DNA of 64,000 nucleotides from Caryophanon tenue (GTDB lineage Bacteria > Bacillota > Bacilli > Bacillales_A > Planococcaceae). Below are positions 46,323 to 56,005 of the stretch, in pieces. The stretch's first letter is position 1; each line of letters opens with the position of its first letter. A program made the position numbers and the translations under genes. The notes below the pieces were generated by a model. The model worked only from the letters and a program-made list of their open reading frames with translations, was not told where the DNA came from and ran no database searches. The stretch is taken from positions 310,001-374,000 of the forward strand of contig NZ_MASJ01000001.1 in NCBI RefSeq assembly GCF_001700315.1. Direction: 5' to 3'.

Positions 46323-46555
46323 AGGATACATCTCCTTTAAACATAATATGTATGTTGTTTATCATACATAAATTTAGCTACGATTGACAAGTGTTAAGTG
46401 ACACAATGTGAAAAAAGGGAGCGCAATTATTTATCATCTAATAGAAGTCATGATGAAAAAGTTGAAAAACAAGGATTGATAAAAAGAAGAGTGGGTATAA
46501 ACAAATATGCAGTATGCTTTGTCAGCGATTGAATAGTAGCAGAGGGGGCTTTAAT

Positions 46556-46699
46556 ATGGCGAAATCACTAATTGCGTATACAGATGAAACAATTGATATT
46601 TTAGGGAATTATTTTGTGCGATATAATATTCATCAAGAGTATGGGCTGACATTCGAGAGGTTTGTAGATCGTTGGGCACGTGGGATTATTGAATTATAA
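46556..46699 (+). CDS. Hypothetical 47-residue protein
   Basis: Not recognised. Small soluble peptide MAKSLIAYTDETIDILGNYF... ending in FVDRWARGIIEL. GAGGGGGC lies 7 bp before ATG 46556 and a terminator follows at 46723. Reads like the family of short cytosolic Bacilli proteins of unknown function. Confidence 0.6.
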   Translation: MAKSLIAYTDETIDILGNYFVRYNIHQEYGLTFERFVDRWARGIIEL

Positions 46700-46722
46700 A
46701 TGAATGCAGGAATAACACTGAC

Positions 46723-46756
46723 AAAGCATGCGCATAAACGTATGCTTCTTTTTTAT
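46723..46756 (+). terminator. Terminator of the 47-residue protein gene
   Basis: AAGCATGCG cataaa CGTATGCTT then CTTTTTT. Confidence 0.82.
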
Positions 46757-46875
46757 GGTCGATAAAATAAATTCGACCAGATGATAAAAATTTGATGATA
46801 TAAAGTGCAGAAGTGACGCATGTGAAAAAGCCTATTTAAGTGAAAAACATGACAACAGAAAAAAGTGAATGGGAC

Positions 46876-47095
46876 AGATGTATAATTCAAATAAATGCCA
46901 ACGATGTTCGGTGGTAAACAGATGATACGTCGTGTTAAACGAAGAGCGGACTTTTGGCGAAATAATACGAGCGAGAGACTACATGGAACAGCTGCTTTAC
47001 CTTCGTACCGAAAGAATTGCCTGCTCGAAAATGTACGACGAAAAAAGTGTTAGGAGAAATTTTGTCATTTCTCCTAACACTTTATTTTGTCTCAA
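46876..47095 (+). repeat. Hairpin-tail repeat, copy at the NT5C gene 3' end
   Basis: TATAATTCAAATAAATGCCA at 46879-46898, TTAAACGAAGAGCGGACTT (46935-46953) and GAGCGAGAGACTACATGGAA align with the 63.0-63.2 kb copy in reverse orientation. Ends with a different hairpin, AAAGTGTTAGGAGAAAT and its exact complement (47044-47083), 52 bp from the stop of the convergent gene. GTCTCAAGCTC follows. Confidence 0.8.
47040..47090. terminator. Bidirectional terminator with 17-bp perfect stem
   Basis: Arms 47044-47060 and 47067-47083 around TTTGTC, A-run and T-rich ends. Confidence 0.88.
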
Positions 47096-47135
47096 GCTCT
47101 TATGTCTTTATTGCCACACGATGACATCATTCGTC

Positions 47136-47711
47136 TTAACGTAATTGGAAATGTGCATTAATCCAAGCTTGTGCTTCATACCAATTGTTGATGCGAATAA
47201 CATTATTCGGCACCGCTAAACGATTATACGGGGTGTCAAATAAAATTACAGGAATTTGTAGCTCTTCAGCTAGCATAACAGCATTATCATGTTTATCTTC
47301 AAAGAATGCCTCAACTTGTTGCTCTTTCGCAATAGCGAGTTTATCATGCTTTCCGATACATGTAATGCGGTCATATGGAACGTTGTGCTCATTAAACCAT
47401 TCATTGGTTAATGTCAGCACATTTTCACCGCGCGCGGAAATATATAATAGCTCAGCTTGGTGCTGCCAAGCGGTTAACACTTCTTTTGCGCCAGATGCTA
47501 ATGTCGAAACACGGTACATTGCCGGTTCGTTTTCTTTAAACCATTGTTGGAAATGCTGCTTATCGACATCAAATGCACAGGTGAAATCATATTCTGTTAT
47601 ATCATCTAATGTTAAGTTGACGTTATACTGGGCATTAATATGTGGAATCAGTGTCGATGGACATGTAACTGTTCCATCAATATCAATGCCGAAACGAACT
47701 TTTTTAGACAT
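47136..47711 (-). CDS. 5'(3')-deoxyribonucleotidase-like HAD protein (YqfW type)
   Basis: NT5C-family HAD phosphatase, 191 residues. Nucleophile motif [12 protein letters not shown] (about residues 6-17), motif II Ser-Ala-Arg in LYISARGEN, and the C-terminal [14 protein letters not shown] carrying the acidic pair. Likely dephosphorylates (deoxy)nucleotides. ATG 47711 overlaps the end of ispG by 8 bp, so translation is coupled; no strong ribosome site is seen. B. subtilis yqfW and ispG are also close neighbours. Confidence 0.85.
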   Translation of the reverse strand: MSKKVRFGIDIDGTVTCPSTLIPHINAQYNVNLTLDDITEYDFTCAFDVDKQHFQQWFKENEPAMYRVSTLASGAKEVLTAWQHQAELLYISARGENVLTLTNEWFNEHNVPYDRITCIGKHDKLAIAKEQQVEAFFEDKHDNAVMLAEELQIPVILFDTPYNRLAVPNNVIRINNWYEAQAWINAHFQLR

Positions 47712-48816
47712 TTGTTTCAGCTGCCTCTGCTTCACGTTTTGCAACCATTTCAGCAGCTAGTTTATCAATTTCTTTTTTCAGCTCTTCTACCATTGTTTCT
47801 TCAGGCACTTTACGAACTGTTTTACCTTTCATAAATAACAGACCTTCACCACGTGCACCAGCGATACCGATATCTGCTTCACGCGCTTCACCAGGACCGT
47901 TTACAGCACAGCCAAGTACTGCAACTTTTAATGGTACATTTAGTTTTGAAATATATTCTTCTACTTCGTTGGCAATTGAAATTAAGTCAATTTCAATACG
48001 TCCACATGTTGGGCAAGATATTAATGTTGCCATATTTGATGCTAAACCAAATGATTTTAATAATTCACGTGCAACTTTAATTTCTTCCACTGGGTCAGCT
48101 GATAGTGAAATACGTAATGTATTACCGATACCTTTTGATAAAATAGCCCCAAGACCTGCTGCAGATTTTACAGTACCTGCAAATAATGTGCCGGATTCTG
48201 TAATACCTAAGTGTAGAGGGTAGCTAAATGCTTTCGACGCTTTTTCATATGCTTCGATTGCTAAGTTAACATCTGATGCTTTCATCGATACGATAATATC
48301 GTGGAAGTCTAGGTCTTCTAAAATTTTAATATGATGTAAGGCAGATTCAACCATACCGTCAGCAGTAGGGTAGCCGTATTTTTCTAAAATATGACGCTCA
48401 AGTGACCCTGCGTTTACGCCGATACGAATTGGAATACCTTTTGCTTTTGCAGCGTTTACAACCGCTTCAACTTTTTCACGACGACCGATGTTTCCTGGAT
48501 TAATACGTACTTTATCAATGCCATTTTCAATTGCTTTTAATGCTAGTTTATAGTCAAAGTGAATATCCGCTACTAATGGAATATTGATTTGTTTTTTTAT
48601 ATCAGCAATTGCATTTGCTGCGCGCTCGTCTGGTACAGCTACACGTACGATTTGACAACCAGCCTCTTCTAAACGCTTAATTTCAGCAACCGTTGCCTCA
48701 ACATCGTGTGTTTTTGTTGTACACATACTTTGGATGACAACTTCATTGTTCCCACCAATTGTTAGGTTACCAACACGAACAGGGCGTGTTTTTGTACGGT
48801 GAACGATTTCACTCAT
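47704..48816 (-). CDS. ispG: 4-hydroxy-3-methylbut-2-en-1-yl diphosphate synthase
   Basis: Penultimate step of the MEP isoprenoid pathway, a 4Fe-4S enzyme; ispH (30.4 kb) does the last step. 370 residues: a TIM-barrel half ([45 protein letters not shown]) and a cluster half with SCPTCGR (about 269-275) and [16 protein letters not shown] (about 303-318). AAAGGAGAG lies upstream of the ATG. It overlaps the nucleotidase gene downstream. Confidence 0.95.
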   Translation of the reverse strand: MSEIVHRTKTRPVRVGNLTIGGNNEVVIQSMCTTKTHDVEATVAEIKRLEEAGCQIVRVAVPDERAANAIADIKKQINIPLVADIHFDYKLALKAIENGIDKVRINPGNIGRREKVEAVVNAAKAKGIPIRIGVNAGSLERHILEKYGYPTADGMVESALHHIKILEDLDFHDIIVSMKASDVNLAIEAYEKASKAFSYPLHLGITESGTLFAGTVKSAAGLGAILSKGIGNTLRISLSADPVEEIKVARELLKSFGLASNMATLISCPTCGRIEIDLISIANEVEEYISKLNVPLKVAVLGCAVNGPGEAREADIGIAGARGEGLLFMKGKTVRKVPEETMVEELKKEIDKLAAEMVAKREAEAAETNV

Positions 48817-48999
48817 TATAAATTTCTCTCCTTTTCAGGCTTTCATTTCTAGTATGTAGCCATCACTAAAATTATTTTAGCAGTGTGTGTAAGTGTCGGC
48901 AAGGAAGAAACAATAAGTTTCCACTATTTCGGTGTTTTTTTCTTGCGCGGAACAAATTAACCTTTGCCTGGCAAAGTCTATTTTCTCATGTTTAGACGC

Positions 49000-49548
49000 T
49001 TATTGCGAAGAAAAAGATTCCTTCTTTTTTGCAGGAAGCGGTTTTTTCGGATATTTTCTTAACGCGATCAGTATGTACGTGATGGTAATGGCGATACCAA
49101 CCAGCTGTAGCATATTCGAATAAGACGTTGTTAAAAATGGGCTAATCAGGTGCAGTATATAATAAATCGTCATCGCAAAGGCTGCAGTGCGCCACAAATG
49201 TCTGTACTCGATGCGGTAATGAAAGTAGCCAATACCATACCCAATTGCCGCATAGAGCGAAATTTGGCACATAATTAATAATGTATTCGAGACAAATAGC
49301 GCGATAAATGCAAACGGATATAAAATCCATGTCATTTGCTGCGCATCAATATAGGATAAAACTGCTTCGAATTGGTTGGAGCCATGTTGGAGCGTCAACA
49401 CAAAATGAAGAAATGTAGCAATCGTAATGAACGTAATAAAGAAAAAGACATATTGCATCGTTTTACCAATCGTTAACATTCGAAAAGCAGCAAGCCGTTT
49501 CGGATAGAAAATGCTATACTTACATAATTGTGACAACGATAACTGCAT
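49000..49548 (-). CDS. DUF1189 family membrane protein
   Basis: 182 residues with five hydrophobic helices. The N terminus (LCKYSIFYPKRLAAFRMLTI, GKTMQYVFFFITFIT) resembles DUF1189 membrane proteins of Bacilli. No catalytic motif. AAGGAGGA lies before the start. Function unknown; divergent from the Na/Pi gene. Confidence 0.72.
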   Translation of the reverse strand: MQLSLSQLCKYSIFYPKRLAAFRMLTIGKTMQYVFFFITFITIATFLHFVLTLQHGSNQFEAVLSYIDAQQMTWILYPFAFIALFVSNTLLIMCQISLYAAIGYGIGYFHYRIEYRHLWRTAAFAMTIYYILHLISPFLTTSYSNMLQLVGIAITITYILIALRKYPKKPLPAKKKESFSSQ

Positions 49549-49741
49549 AGATTAGTCCTCCTTTTTAACAATATATTACCATATTGTAAATGGAAATATG
49601 TTATAAAAAGGGTCATTATTTATGATAGAATCGTAGGTGTTTGTAAACTTTTTATTACATTCCTTCAGAATAACTTTACAATGCATAGGAGTTTAGATAT
49701 GTTCAAAGACAGAAGGAAAGAGTTAGACTGGAGATGAATAT

Positions 49742-51367
49742 ATGGAGATTGATTGGCAGTCGCTGCTGTTCCACTTTCTTGGCGGATTAGGTTTATTTCT
49801 ATTTTCAATTCAATATATGGGGGAAGGTTTTCAAAAATTAGCGGGAACACGTTTACGCGACATGTTAGACCGTTATACGTCCACACCATTACGCGCAGTA
49901 TTAGTCGGTATGCTTGTCACGATGATTATTCAGTCAAGCTCAGGAACAACAGTGCTGACAGTTGGTCTTGTCAGTGCAAGATTAATGACATTACGCCAAG
50001 CGATTGCGGTCATTATGGGCGCGAATATTGGTACGACAATAACAGCCTTTATTATTGGGTTTAATTTCGAGGAATATAGCTATCCGTTTTTAGCAGTCGG
50101 AGCATTTATTTTATTTTTCTTTAAAAAGCATAAATATGATAATTTAGGGCGGGTTTTATTTGGTTTCGGTGGTATTTTTGCAGGCTTACAGTTAATGAGT
50201 GAAAGCTTAGAGCCATTACGATTATCAGGAGGCTTTAATGATCTGATGTTGTCGATGGCTGATGCACCGATTTTAGGTGTGATAGCGGGTATTGCATTAA
50301 CGCTCATTATGCAAAGTTCTTCGGCGACCATTGCCATTTTACAAGAAATGTATGCCAATGATTTAATTGGCTTATATGCAGCTTTACCAATTGTGTTTGG
50401 TGATAACATTGGTACGACGGTAACGGCTATTTTAGCATCACTGGGTGCGACCATTTATGCAAAACGTGCAGCATTAGCCCATTTACTCTTTAATGTATTC
50501 GGGGCGTGTTTATTTATGCTGTTATTACCATTATTTTATAGTTACGTAGAGGCGATGGGGCAATGGCTAGATTTAGGGCCGAAAATGCAAATTGCTGTTG
50601 CGCACGGGACATTTAATATTGTGAATACATGTATACAGTTACCGTTTATTGGCGGTTTGATTTGGCTTGTGACAAAAATTTTACCATCTGGCAATGATAA
50701 GTTACCAGACGAGGCGATGGAGTTAGATGATGCTTTTTTAACACAAGCACCGTCTATTGCGATTGGACAGGCAAAAGAAGAAGTACTGCGTATGGGCGTA
50801 TATGCAATGCGTGGTCTTGAAGAAACGCGTGCCTTTTTCTTGACGCATGACCATCGACATGAAGTGGCCGTCATTCAATTTGAGGATGCCATTAACCATG
50901 TGGATGAGAAAACAACCGCATATTTAATGCGGTTATCAAAACAAACATTAACCGATATCGATATTCGACGCTATCATACATTGCTCGACCAAATGAAAGA
51001 TTTCGAGCGTATCGGCGACCATTTTAAAAATTTACTAGAACTGATTCATTATCGAGAGCAATGGCAAATTGAGTTGCCTGAATCTGCGTTAAATGATGTG
51101 AAAACGATGTTTACATTAACAATTGAAAATATTCAAATGGCGATTGAAATTGTCAACACAAATGACCGTCATTTAGCCGAAAAGTTATTTAAACAAGAAC
51201 GTAAAATTGATGAATGGGAAAATCGCATTCGTCATTTATATGTAGAATCACTCGATCAGCAAGCGATTTCACCGACAGGCAGTGTATTGTTAACGGATAT
51301 TGCGAGCCATTTAGAGCGTATTAGTGACCGTACGGCAAGTATTGCAAACTCTGTACTTGATTTATAA
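49742..51367 (+). CDS. Na/Pi cotransporter family protein with PhoU-like domain
   Basis: 541 residues. Membrane part has duplicated NptA/PNaS motifs: GGLGLFLFSIQYMGEGFQKL, first QSSSGTT (about residue 61), second QSSSATIAILQEM (about 196) and GDNIGTTVTAILASLGA. The C-terminal third is a PhoU-like helical domain (DFERIGDHFKNLLELI, SHLERISDRTASIANSV). The transported ion (phosphate) is inferred from the family; B. subtilis YqeW is similar. GGAGATG precedes the ATG. Together with pst it gives a second possible phosphate route. Confidence 0.88.
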   Translation: MEIDWQSLLFHFLGGLGLFLFSIQYMGEGFQKLAGTRLRDMLDRYTSTPLRAVLVGMLVTMIIQSSSGTTVLTVGLVSARLMTLRQAIAVIMGANIGTTITAFIIGFNFEEYSYPFLAVGAFILFFFKKHKYDNLGRVLFGFGGIFAGLQLMSESLEPLRLSGGFNDLMLSMADAPILGVIAGIALTLIMQSSSATIAILQEMYANDLIGLYAALPIVFGDNIGTTVTAILASLGATIYAKRAALAHLLFNVFGACLFMLLLPLFYSYVEAMGQWLDLGPKMQIAVAHGTFNIVNTCIQLPFIGGLIWLVTKILPSGNDKLPDEAMELDDAFLTQAPSIAIGQAKEEVLRMGVYAMRGLEETRAFFLTHDHRHEVAVIQFEDAINHVDEKTTAYLMRLSKQTLTDIDIRRYHTLLDQMKDFERIGDHFKNLLELIHYREQWQIELPESALNDVKTMFTLTIENIQMAIEIVNTNDRHLAEKLFKQERKIDEWENRIRHLYVESLDQQAISPTGSVLLTDIASHLERISDRTASIANSVLDL

Positions 51368-51432
51368 AATGAAACTTTTTTCGATATTTCGCCGTATAAA
51401 AACTAATTAAGTAGGAGAAAGAAGGGATACGC

Positions 51433-51918
51433 ATGACAGGAGCGGTACTTACATGGATCGTTATAGGGGTCTTATTTGTGATTGCGTTTGTCGGATTAAT
51501 TTATCCAATTATTCCATCGGTGTTATTTATTTTAGCTGGTTTTTTAGTGTACGGCTTTGTGTATTCATTTAGTGACTTGCCATGGTGGTTCTGGCTCGGA
51601 CAAAGTTTATTTGTTATTTTATTATTTAGTGCGGATACATTATCGAATTTAGTCGGTGTTAAAAAGTTTGGTGGCAGTAAAGCAGCGATGTGGGGAAGTA
51701 CAATCGGTTTATTAATTGGTCCGTTTGTAATTCCATTTGCCGGTATTTTAATCGGTCCATTTTTAGGTGCAGTTATTGCAGAACTAGTTGTTCACCGGAC
51801 AGATATGCAACAATCGATGAAAGTGGGCGTTGGCTCACTTGTTGGATTTTTAACATCGGTCGTGACAAAAGGGATTATCCAAGCAATTATGATTATCGTG
51901 TTTTTCATGGTCATTTAA
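51433..51918 (+). CDS. DUF456 membrane protein (YqgC-like)
   Basis: 161 residues, four to five helices with Gly-rich segments ([58 protein letters not shown]). It directly precedes sodA, as yqgC does in B. subtilis. Function unknown. Terminator-like hairpin follows at 51921-51963. Confidence 0.85.
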   Translation: MTGAVLTWIVIGVLFVIAFVGLIYPIIPSVLFILAGFLVYGFVYSFSDLPWWFWLGQSLFVILLFSADTLSNLVGVKKFGGSKAAMWGSTIGLLIGPFVIPFAGILIGPFLGAVIAELVVHRTDMQQSMKVGVGSLVGFLTSVVTKGIIQAIMIIVFFMVI

Positions 51919-51920
51919 TG

Positions 51921-51963
51921 TAGCGGACGTTCTCTCGTTAACATGAGAGGCGCCCGTTTTTAA
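51921..51963 (+). terminator. Terminator after the DUF456 gene
   Basis: CGGACGTTCTCTC and GAGAGGCGCCCG pair imperfectly, then TTTTT. Confidence 0.65.
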
Positions 51964-52131
51964 TGTTTAGAACAAGAAAATAATGGGAAGTAGTAAAAAG
52001 CATTGCTAGATTAGGCTTTCCGCCGAAAGTATGAAATGAAAATTTATAAGCTTTTTTCGTTGAATGGTGTGACTATTTTTGTTAATCTAGTTATGCAATC
52101 ACATATATTTAACTTTAGGAGGAATTTTATC

Positions 52132-52737
52132 ATGGCATTTGAAGTAAAACCATTATCATACGCATATGATGCATTAGAGCCACATATTGATGCAAAAACA
52201 ATGGAGATTCACCACTCTAAACACCACGCTACATACGTAACAAACTTAAACGGTGCTGTAGAAGGCACTGAATTCGCTGACAAAGACATCAACGAATTAA
52301 TCGCTAACTTAGACGCTTTACCAGCTGACAAGCAAACAGCGGTACGTAACAACGGTGGCGGTCACGCTAACCACACATTATTCTGGGAAGTAATCGCTCC
52401 AGGCGGTTCTAACACACCAGTAGGCGAAGTAGCAGCTGCTATCGACGCTAAATTCGGTTCTTTCGACGCTTTCAAAGAAGAGTTCGCAAAAGCTGCAACA
52501 ACTCGTTTCGGTTCAGGTTGGGCTTGGTTAATCGTTGACGGTGACGGCGTTGCTGTAACTTCAACTCCAAACCAAGACTCTCCAGTAATGGAAGGCAAAA
52601 CACCTGTTTTAGGTTTAGACGTATGGGAGCACGCTTACTACTTAAACTACCAAAACCGTCGTCCTGATTACATCGGCGCGTTCTGGAACGTAGTAAACTG
52701 GGATGTAGTAGAAGCTAAATTCCAAGCTGCGAAATAA
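52132..52737 (+). CDS. sodA: Superoxide dismutase (Mn/Fe)
   Basis: Cytosolic superoxide removal. 201 residues; metal ligands in [13 protein letters not shown] (first His), [12 protein letters not shown] (second His) and [19 protein letters not shown] (Asp and third His). By family and B. subtilis precedent it is Mn-dependent, though the sequence alone does not exclude iron. ATG 52132 has TAGGAGGA upstream; the long 5' frame is not coding. Codons are shifted toward C-ending AAC, TTC, TAC and GAC compared with neighbours, a sign of very high expression. Confidence 0.97.
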   Translation: MAFEVKPLSYAYDALEPHIDAKTMEIHHSKHHATYVTNLNGAVEGTEFADKDINELIANLDALPADKQTAVRNNGGGHANHTLFWEVIAPGGSNTPVGEVAAAIDAKFGSFDAFKEEFAKAATTRFGSGWAWLIVDGDGVAVTSTPNQDSPVMEGKTPVLGLDVWEHAYYLNYQNRRPDYIGAFWNVVNWDVVEAKFQAAK

Positions 52738-52758
52738 TTAGTTCACAGTATAAATAAG

Positions 52759-52794
52759 GAAACGGTGCTGTTTACAGCATCGTTTCTTTTTTTA
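52759..52794 (+). terminator. Terminator of sodA
   Basis: GAAACGGTGCTG ttta CAGCATCGTTTC then seven T. Confidence 0.93.
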
Positions 52795-52925
52795 TGGCAG
52801 AAATGAGCAACTAAATGGCGTAAAAGACGTTCACAATAAAAGAAGTGAAAACATTTTGTTATCATTTTTTTCTTACACATACAGTGGTATACTAGCATGT
52901 AGATTGTTTTTTGGAGGTGGGGGGT

Positions 52926-55139
52926 TTGCGCAAGCAACAACCGACAAAGCGAGCCGCAAAAACGAAGCAACGTTCGAATTTAACGTTTCGAATGAACGTA
53001 CTTTTTTTCGCCATCTTTTTAATATTCTCCGCGTTAATTTTTCGTTTAGGATATTTGCAAATTGTTAAAGGGGAAGATTACGTACGCGAGCTAGAGCGGA
53101 CCGAGGAAATAGCAGTAAATACAAGTGTGGCACGTGGGCGTATTTATGATAGCATGGGGCGTATTTTAGTCGATAACCAGCCTGAAAATGCCATTACATA
53201 CACGAAAATGCCATCAACAAAACAAGCTGAAATGTTAGATGTAGCAGGAAAGCTAGCGGTGTTAATTGATATGCCAATTGACCGTGTAACGTATCGCGAC
53301 AAGCAAGATTTTTGGATTTTGCAAAATAAAGAAGAAGCATATAGTCGTGTGTCAAAGGAAGAGCAAGACGCTATTCGAGCGAGCGATGAAGAAATGACGG
53401 AGTCGCAGTTTAATGGAAAGCTGGATGCATTAGTGCGTGAACGCATTACCGAACAAGAGTTAAATGCCATTCCGAACGAGCAATTGGAAATTTTAGCGAT
53501 TTACCGTGAAATGTCATCTGGTTATGCATTGTCACCACAAATTATTAAAAGTGAAAATGTGACAGATGAAGAATTTGCCCGTGTATCAGAACGTTTAACC
53601 GAGCTGACAGGCGTTAACACAACGACGGATTGGAAGCGTGTGAAATTATCGTCGCTTGCGATTTTAGGGCGAACTTCTGTGCCGAGTAAAGGGGTACCGA
53701 AATCGAAGTTGTATTATTATTTAGCGCGTGACTACTCACGAAATGACCGGGTCGGTGAATCGTATATTGAAGCGCAATATGAAGAATTATTGCAAGGGCA
53801 AAAAGCAGTTGTCAAAAATATTACGAATAAAGCCGGACAAATTGTTGACACTGTGACGACATTTGAAGGAGAGCCAGGGAAGGAATTAGTGTTATCGATT
53901 GATTCTGAACTGAATGAAGCAGCAGACCAAATTTTAGAGAAGCACTTACTTCAATTGAAATCTTATCGTGCATCTAGTTTATTAGACCGAGCATTTTATG
54001 TCATGATGAATCCAAATACGGGTGAGATTTTATCAATGGTCGGCAAAAAAATTGAAGTGGACGAAGAAACAGGCGAGCGTTATATTGTCGATTACTCATA
54101 TGGTACATTTACAACCTCTTATGAAGTAGGCTCGACGGTGAAAGGTGCAACAATTTTAGCAGGGTATGCAGAAGATGTGATTTCACCAGGAACACGTATG
54201 ATTGACGAACCGATTTATTTAGCAGGTACGCCTGTAAAACGTTCGTTATTCAACCAAGGTGGTCGTGTATCAATTGATGACGTAACAGCGCTAGAACGCT
54301 CTTCTAACGTATACATGTTTAAAATAGCGATGGCAATGGCTGGGCGAACATATTACCGTGGCATGGGCTTCTCGATTGATCCAGTAGCCTTCCAAGTGCT
54401 ACGTAATCAATATGCAAAATTCGGTTTAGGCGTTCGTACAGGGATTGATTTACCAAACGAAGCATCTGGTGTTATTGGTCCAACGCGTGAGGGCGGTAAA
54501 CTACTCGATTTAGCGATTGGACAGTTTGATACGTATTCACCAATGCAGTTAGCGCAATATATTTCAACAATTGCAAATGGTGGTTACCGTGTGAAGCCAC
54601 ATGTCGTAAAAGAGATTCGTGAGCCGTCTCCAGATGGCGAAACATTAGGACCGTTAATTAGCGAAGTGGAAACACAAGTACTGAATCGTATTGATAATAC
54701 GGAAGCGGAAGTTAACCGCGTAAAAGAAGGTATGCGTCGCGTATACCAAGGATCACAAGGTTCAGCACGCCGAGCGTTTGCGGACGCACCGTATGAAGCG
54801 GGTGGTAAAACAGGTACAGCTGAGGTTGTTTATTTCGGACCGAAACGAGATGCGTGGGCAACAAGTGCGATTTCGATTGCACATGTCGGCTTCTCGCCAG
54901 TCGAAAATCCAGAAGTAGCATATGCTGTATTAATTCCGTGGGCAACAACGGTGTATAACCCATCGATGACAAACGCGAGCGATATTGCGCGTGAAATTTT
55001 AGATAAGTATTATGAAATTAAAGAAAAAAATATGCAAATTGATCCGACAATTGACGGTGCGCAACAAAAAATTCTTCCAGCATATTCTGAAGAGAAAATT
55101 CAAGAAGAAGAACAGGAGCAAACAGTCACATCGGAATAA
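52926..55139 (+). CDS. pbpA: Class B penicillin-binding protein 2 (PbpA-like transpeptidase)
   Basis: Peptidoglycan transpeptidase for lateral-wall or rod-shape synthesis. 737 residues: basic cytosolic tail, one membrane helix (VLFFAIFLIFSALIFRLGYL), a dimerisation domain beginning ARGRIYDSMGRILVDNQPEN, and a transpeptidase domain with active Ser in GSTVKGA (STVK), SSN in LERSSNVYMF and KTG in AGGKTGTAEVV. A TTG start at 52926 is chosen because GGAGGT ends 7 bp upstream. It lies between sodA and pst, the same place as B. subtilis pbpA. Confidence 0.93.
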   Translation: MRKQQPTKRAAKTKQRSNLTFRMNVLFFAIFLIFSALIFRLGYLQIVKGEDYVRELERTEEIAVNTSVARGRIYDSMGRILVDNQPENAITYTKMPSTKQAEMLDVAGKLAVLIDMPIDRVTYRDKQDFWILQNKEEAYSRVSKEEQDAIRASDEEMTESQFNGKLDALVRERITEQELNAIPNEQLEILAIYREMSSGYALSPQIIKSENVTDEEFARVSERLTELTGVNTTTDWKRVKLSSLAILGRTSVPSKGVPKSKLYYYLARDYSRNDRVGESYIEAQYEELLQGQKAVVKNITNKAGQIVDTVTTFEGEPGKELVLSIDSELNEAADQILEKHLLQLKSYRASSLLDRAFYVMMNPNTGEILSMVGKKIEVDEETGERYIVDYSYGTFTTSYEVGSTVKGATILAGYAEDVISPGTRMIDEPIYLAGTPVKRSLFNQGGRVSIDDVTALERSSNVYMFKIAMAMAGRTYYRGMGFSIDPVAFQVLRNQYAKFGLGVRTGIDLPNEASGVIGPTREGGKLLDLAIGQFDTYSPMQLAQYISTIANGGYRVKPHVVKEIREPSPDGETLGPLISEVETQVLNRIDNTEAEVNRVKEGMRRVYQGSQGSARRAFADAPYEAGGKTGTAEVVYFGPKRDAWATSAISIAHVGFSPVENPEVAYAVLIPWATTVYNPSMTNASDIAREILDKYYEIKEKNMQIDPTIDGAQQKILPAYSEEKIQEEEQEQTVTSE

Positions 55140-55174
55140 GAGAAGCGTTTTGGATAAACCCTTCTCTATAATTG

Positions 55175-55217
55175 AAAAAGCTCCGGCGAATAGTATATTC
55201 GTCGGAGCTTTTTTTAT
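55175..55217 (+). terminator. Terminator of pbpA
   Basis: AAAAAGCTCCGGCGAATA gta TATTCGTCGGAGCTTTTT with one G-U, then T. Confidence 0.93.
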
Positions 55218-55325
55218 CTATAGGTAGCTGATACGTCACTTGTCGCCAAAGCAAAGGTGAATTCATACAAAATGATGTAGGAGAAACGGAAGGAATTTGA
55301 TAAAACTACATTACATCACTACATG

Positions 55326-55360
55326 AAAAAGCGAGCTGCTGTGGCAGTTCCTTTTTTATG
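55326..55360 (+). terminator. Possible terminator or attenuator ahead of a small membrane protein gene
   Basis: GAGCTGC tgtg GCAGTTC followed by CTTTTTT, about 60 bp before the gene at 55422. No separate upstream gene needs it. Confidence 0.45.
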
Positions 55361-55421
55361 TAATGGCGTTTTGCAATTTAGCCAAAATCTCGTTACACTT
55401 ATAGGTAAAGGAGGGGGTAAG

Positions 55422-55769
55422 GTGAACCGTGCAACTGCACCGGCAAGGCATTTGTTAGTAACGCATCGTAATTGGTGGCTGCTTCATGTTGCCTATATTA
55501 TAGTTTTAATCGTAACGTTCGTTATGTGGGGCGTCATTGGGGCAATGTATTTTGCGACAACGATTGAGACGCCGTGGTTAGCTGATTTATTATTCCTTTT
55601 ATATGCAGGCTTTATTATTTCTTTACCTGGTTGGTGGATTCATGTGAGGGCAGCTAAAACATATCCGAAGCCGTGGCGATGGATTTGGTCGGCTAGCGCC
55701 CAACTTCTTTACTACGTAATCGCGATTGTGGTTATGCTAATCGTCATGCTTTGTATATCTTATGTATAA
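55422..55769 (+). CDS. Hypothetical three-helix membrane protein
   Basis: 115 residues with three hydrophobic helices (WLLHVAYIIVLIVTFVMWGV, LLFLLYAGFIISLPGWWI, LLYYVIAIVVMLIVMLCISY) and a Trp-rich loop. GTG 55422 has AAAGGAGGGG 5 bp upstream; the upstream frame crosses the hairpin at 55326-55360 and is not coding. Not recognised. Confidence 0.65.
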   Translation: MNRATAPARHLLVTHRNWWLLHVAYIIVLIVTFVMWGVIGAMYFATTIETPWLADLLFLLYAGFIISLPGWWIHVRAAKTYPKPWRWIWSASAQLLYYVIAIVVMLIVMLCISYV

Positions 55770-55791
55770 ATTGTAAATTTAAATTTACAAT
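55770..55791. promoter_or_regulatory. 22-bp perfect palindrome
   Basis: ATTGTAAATTT directly followed by its complement, immediately after the stop of the preceding gene. No T-run, so not a terminator; possibly an operator. It is about 100 bp upstream of the Pho box. Confidence 0.35.
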
Positions 55792-55831
55792 TGATAGGTG
55801 GTTGTAGCCGCCTGAAAAGTAGGAGTTGTGC

Positions 55832-55869
55832 GACATTTACACGTTTTTGACGTGTAGATGTCTTTTTTT
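55832..55869 (+). terminator. Terminator upstream of the pst operon
   Basis: GACATTTACACGT ttttg ACGTGTAGATGTC with two mismatches, then seven T. It insulates pstS. Confidence 0.88.
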
Positions 55870-55884
55870 GTTAAAGTATTTTTC

Positions 55885-55938
55885 TTCATGTAGTCTTTAC
55901 ATTTTGTTTATTTGTGCTCAATACAGGCTGTTTATAGT
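55885..55938 (+). promoter_or_regulatory. Pho box and -10 of the pst operon
   Basis: TTCATG (55885), TTTACA (55896), TTTATT (55907), TCAATA (55918) at exact 11-bp steps. The -10 TATAGT (55933-55938) starts 9 bp after the last repeat. Expected to bind PhoP~P under phosphate starvation. Confidence 0.8.
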
Positions 55939-56005
55939 GTAGATAGTAACAACAAGCAAATAACAACAAAGTAAAACTTAACTGAGAATGTGGAGGCTAT
56001 TACAA

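Noticed and set aside
46932-47144. Open frame of 70 codons
   Set aside because: Part of the repeat copy; it crosses the terminator stem and is not preserved in the 63 kb or 9.8 kb copies.
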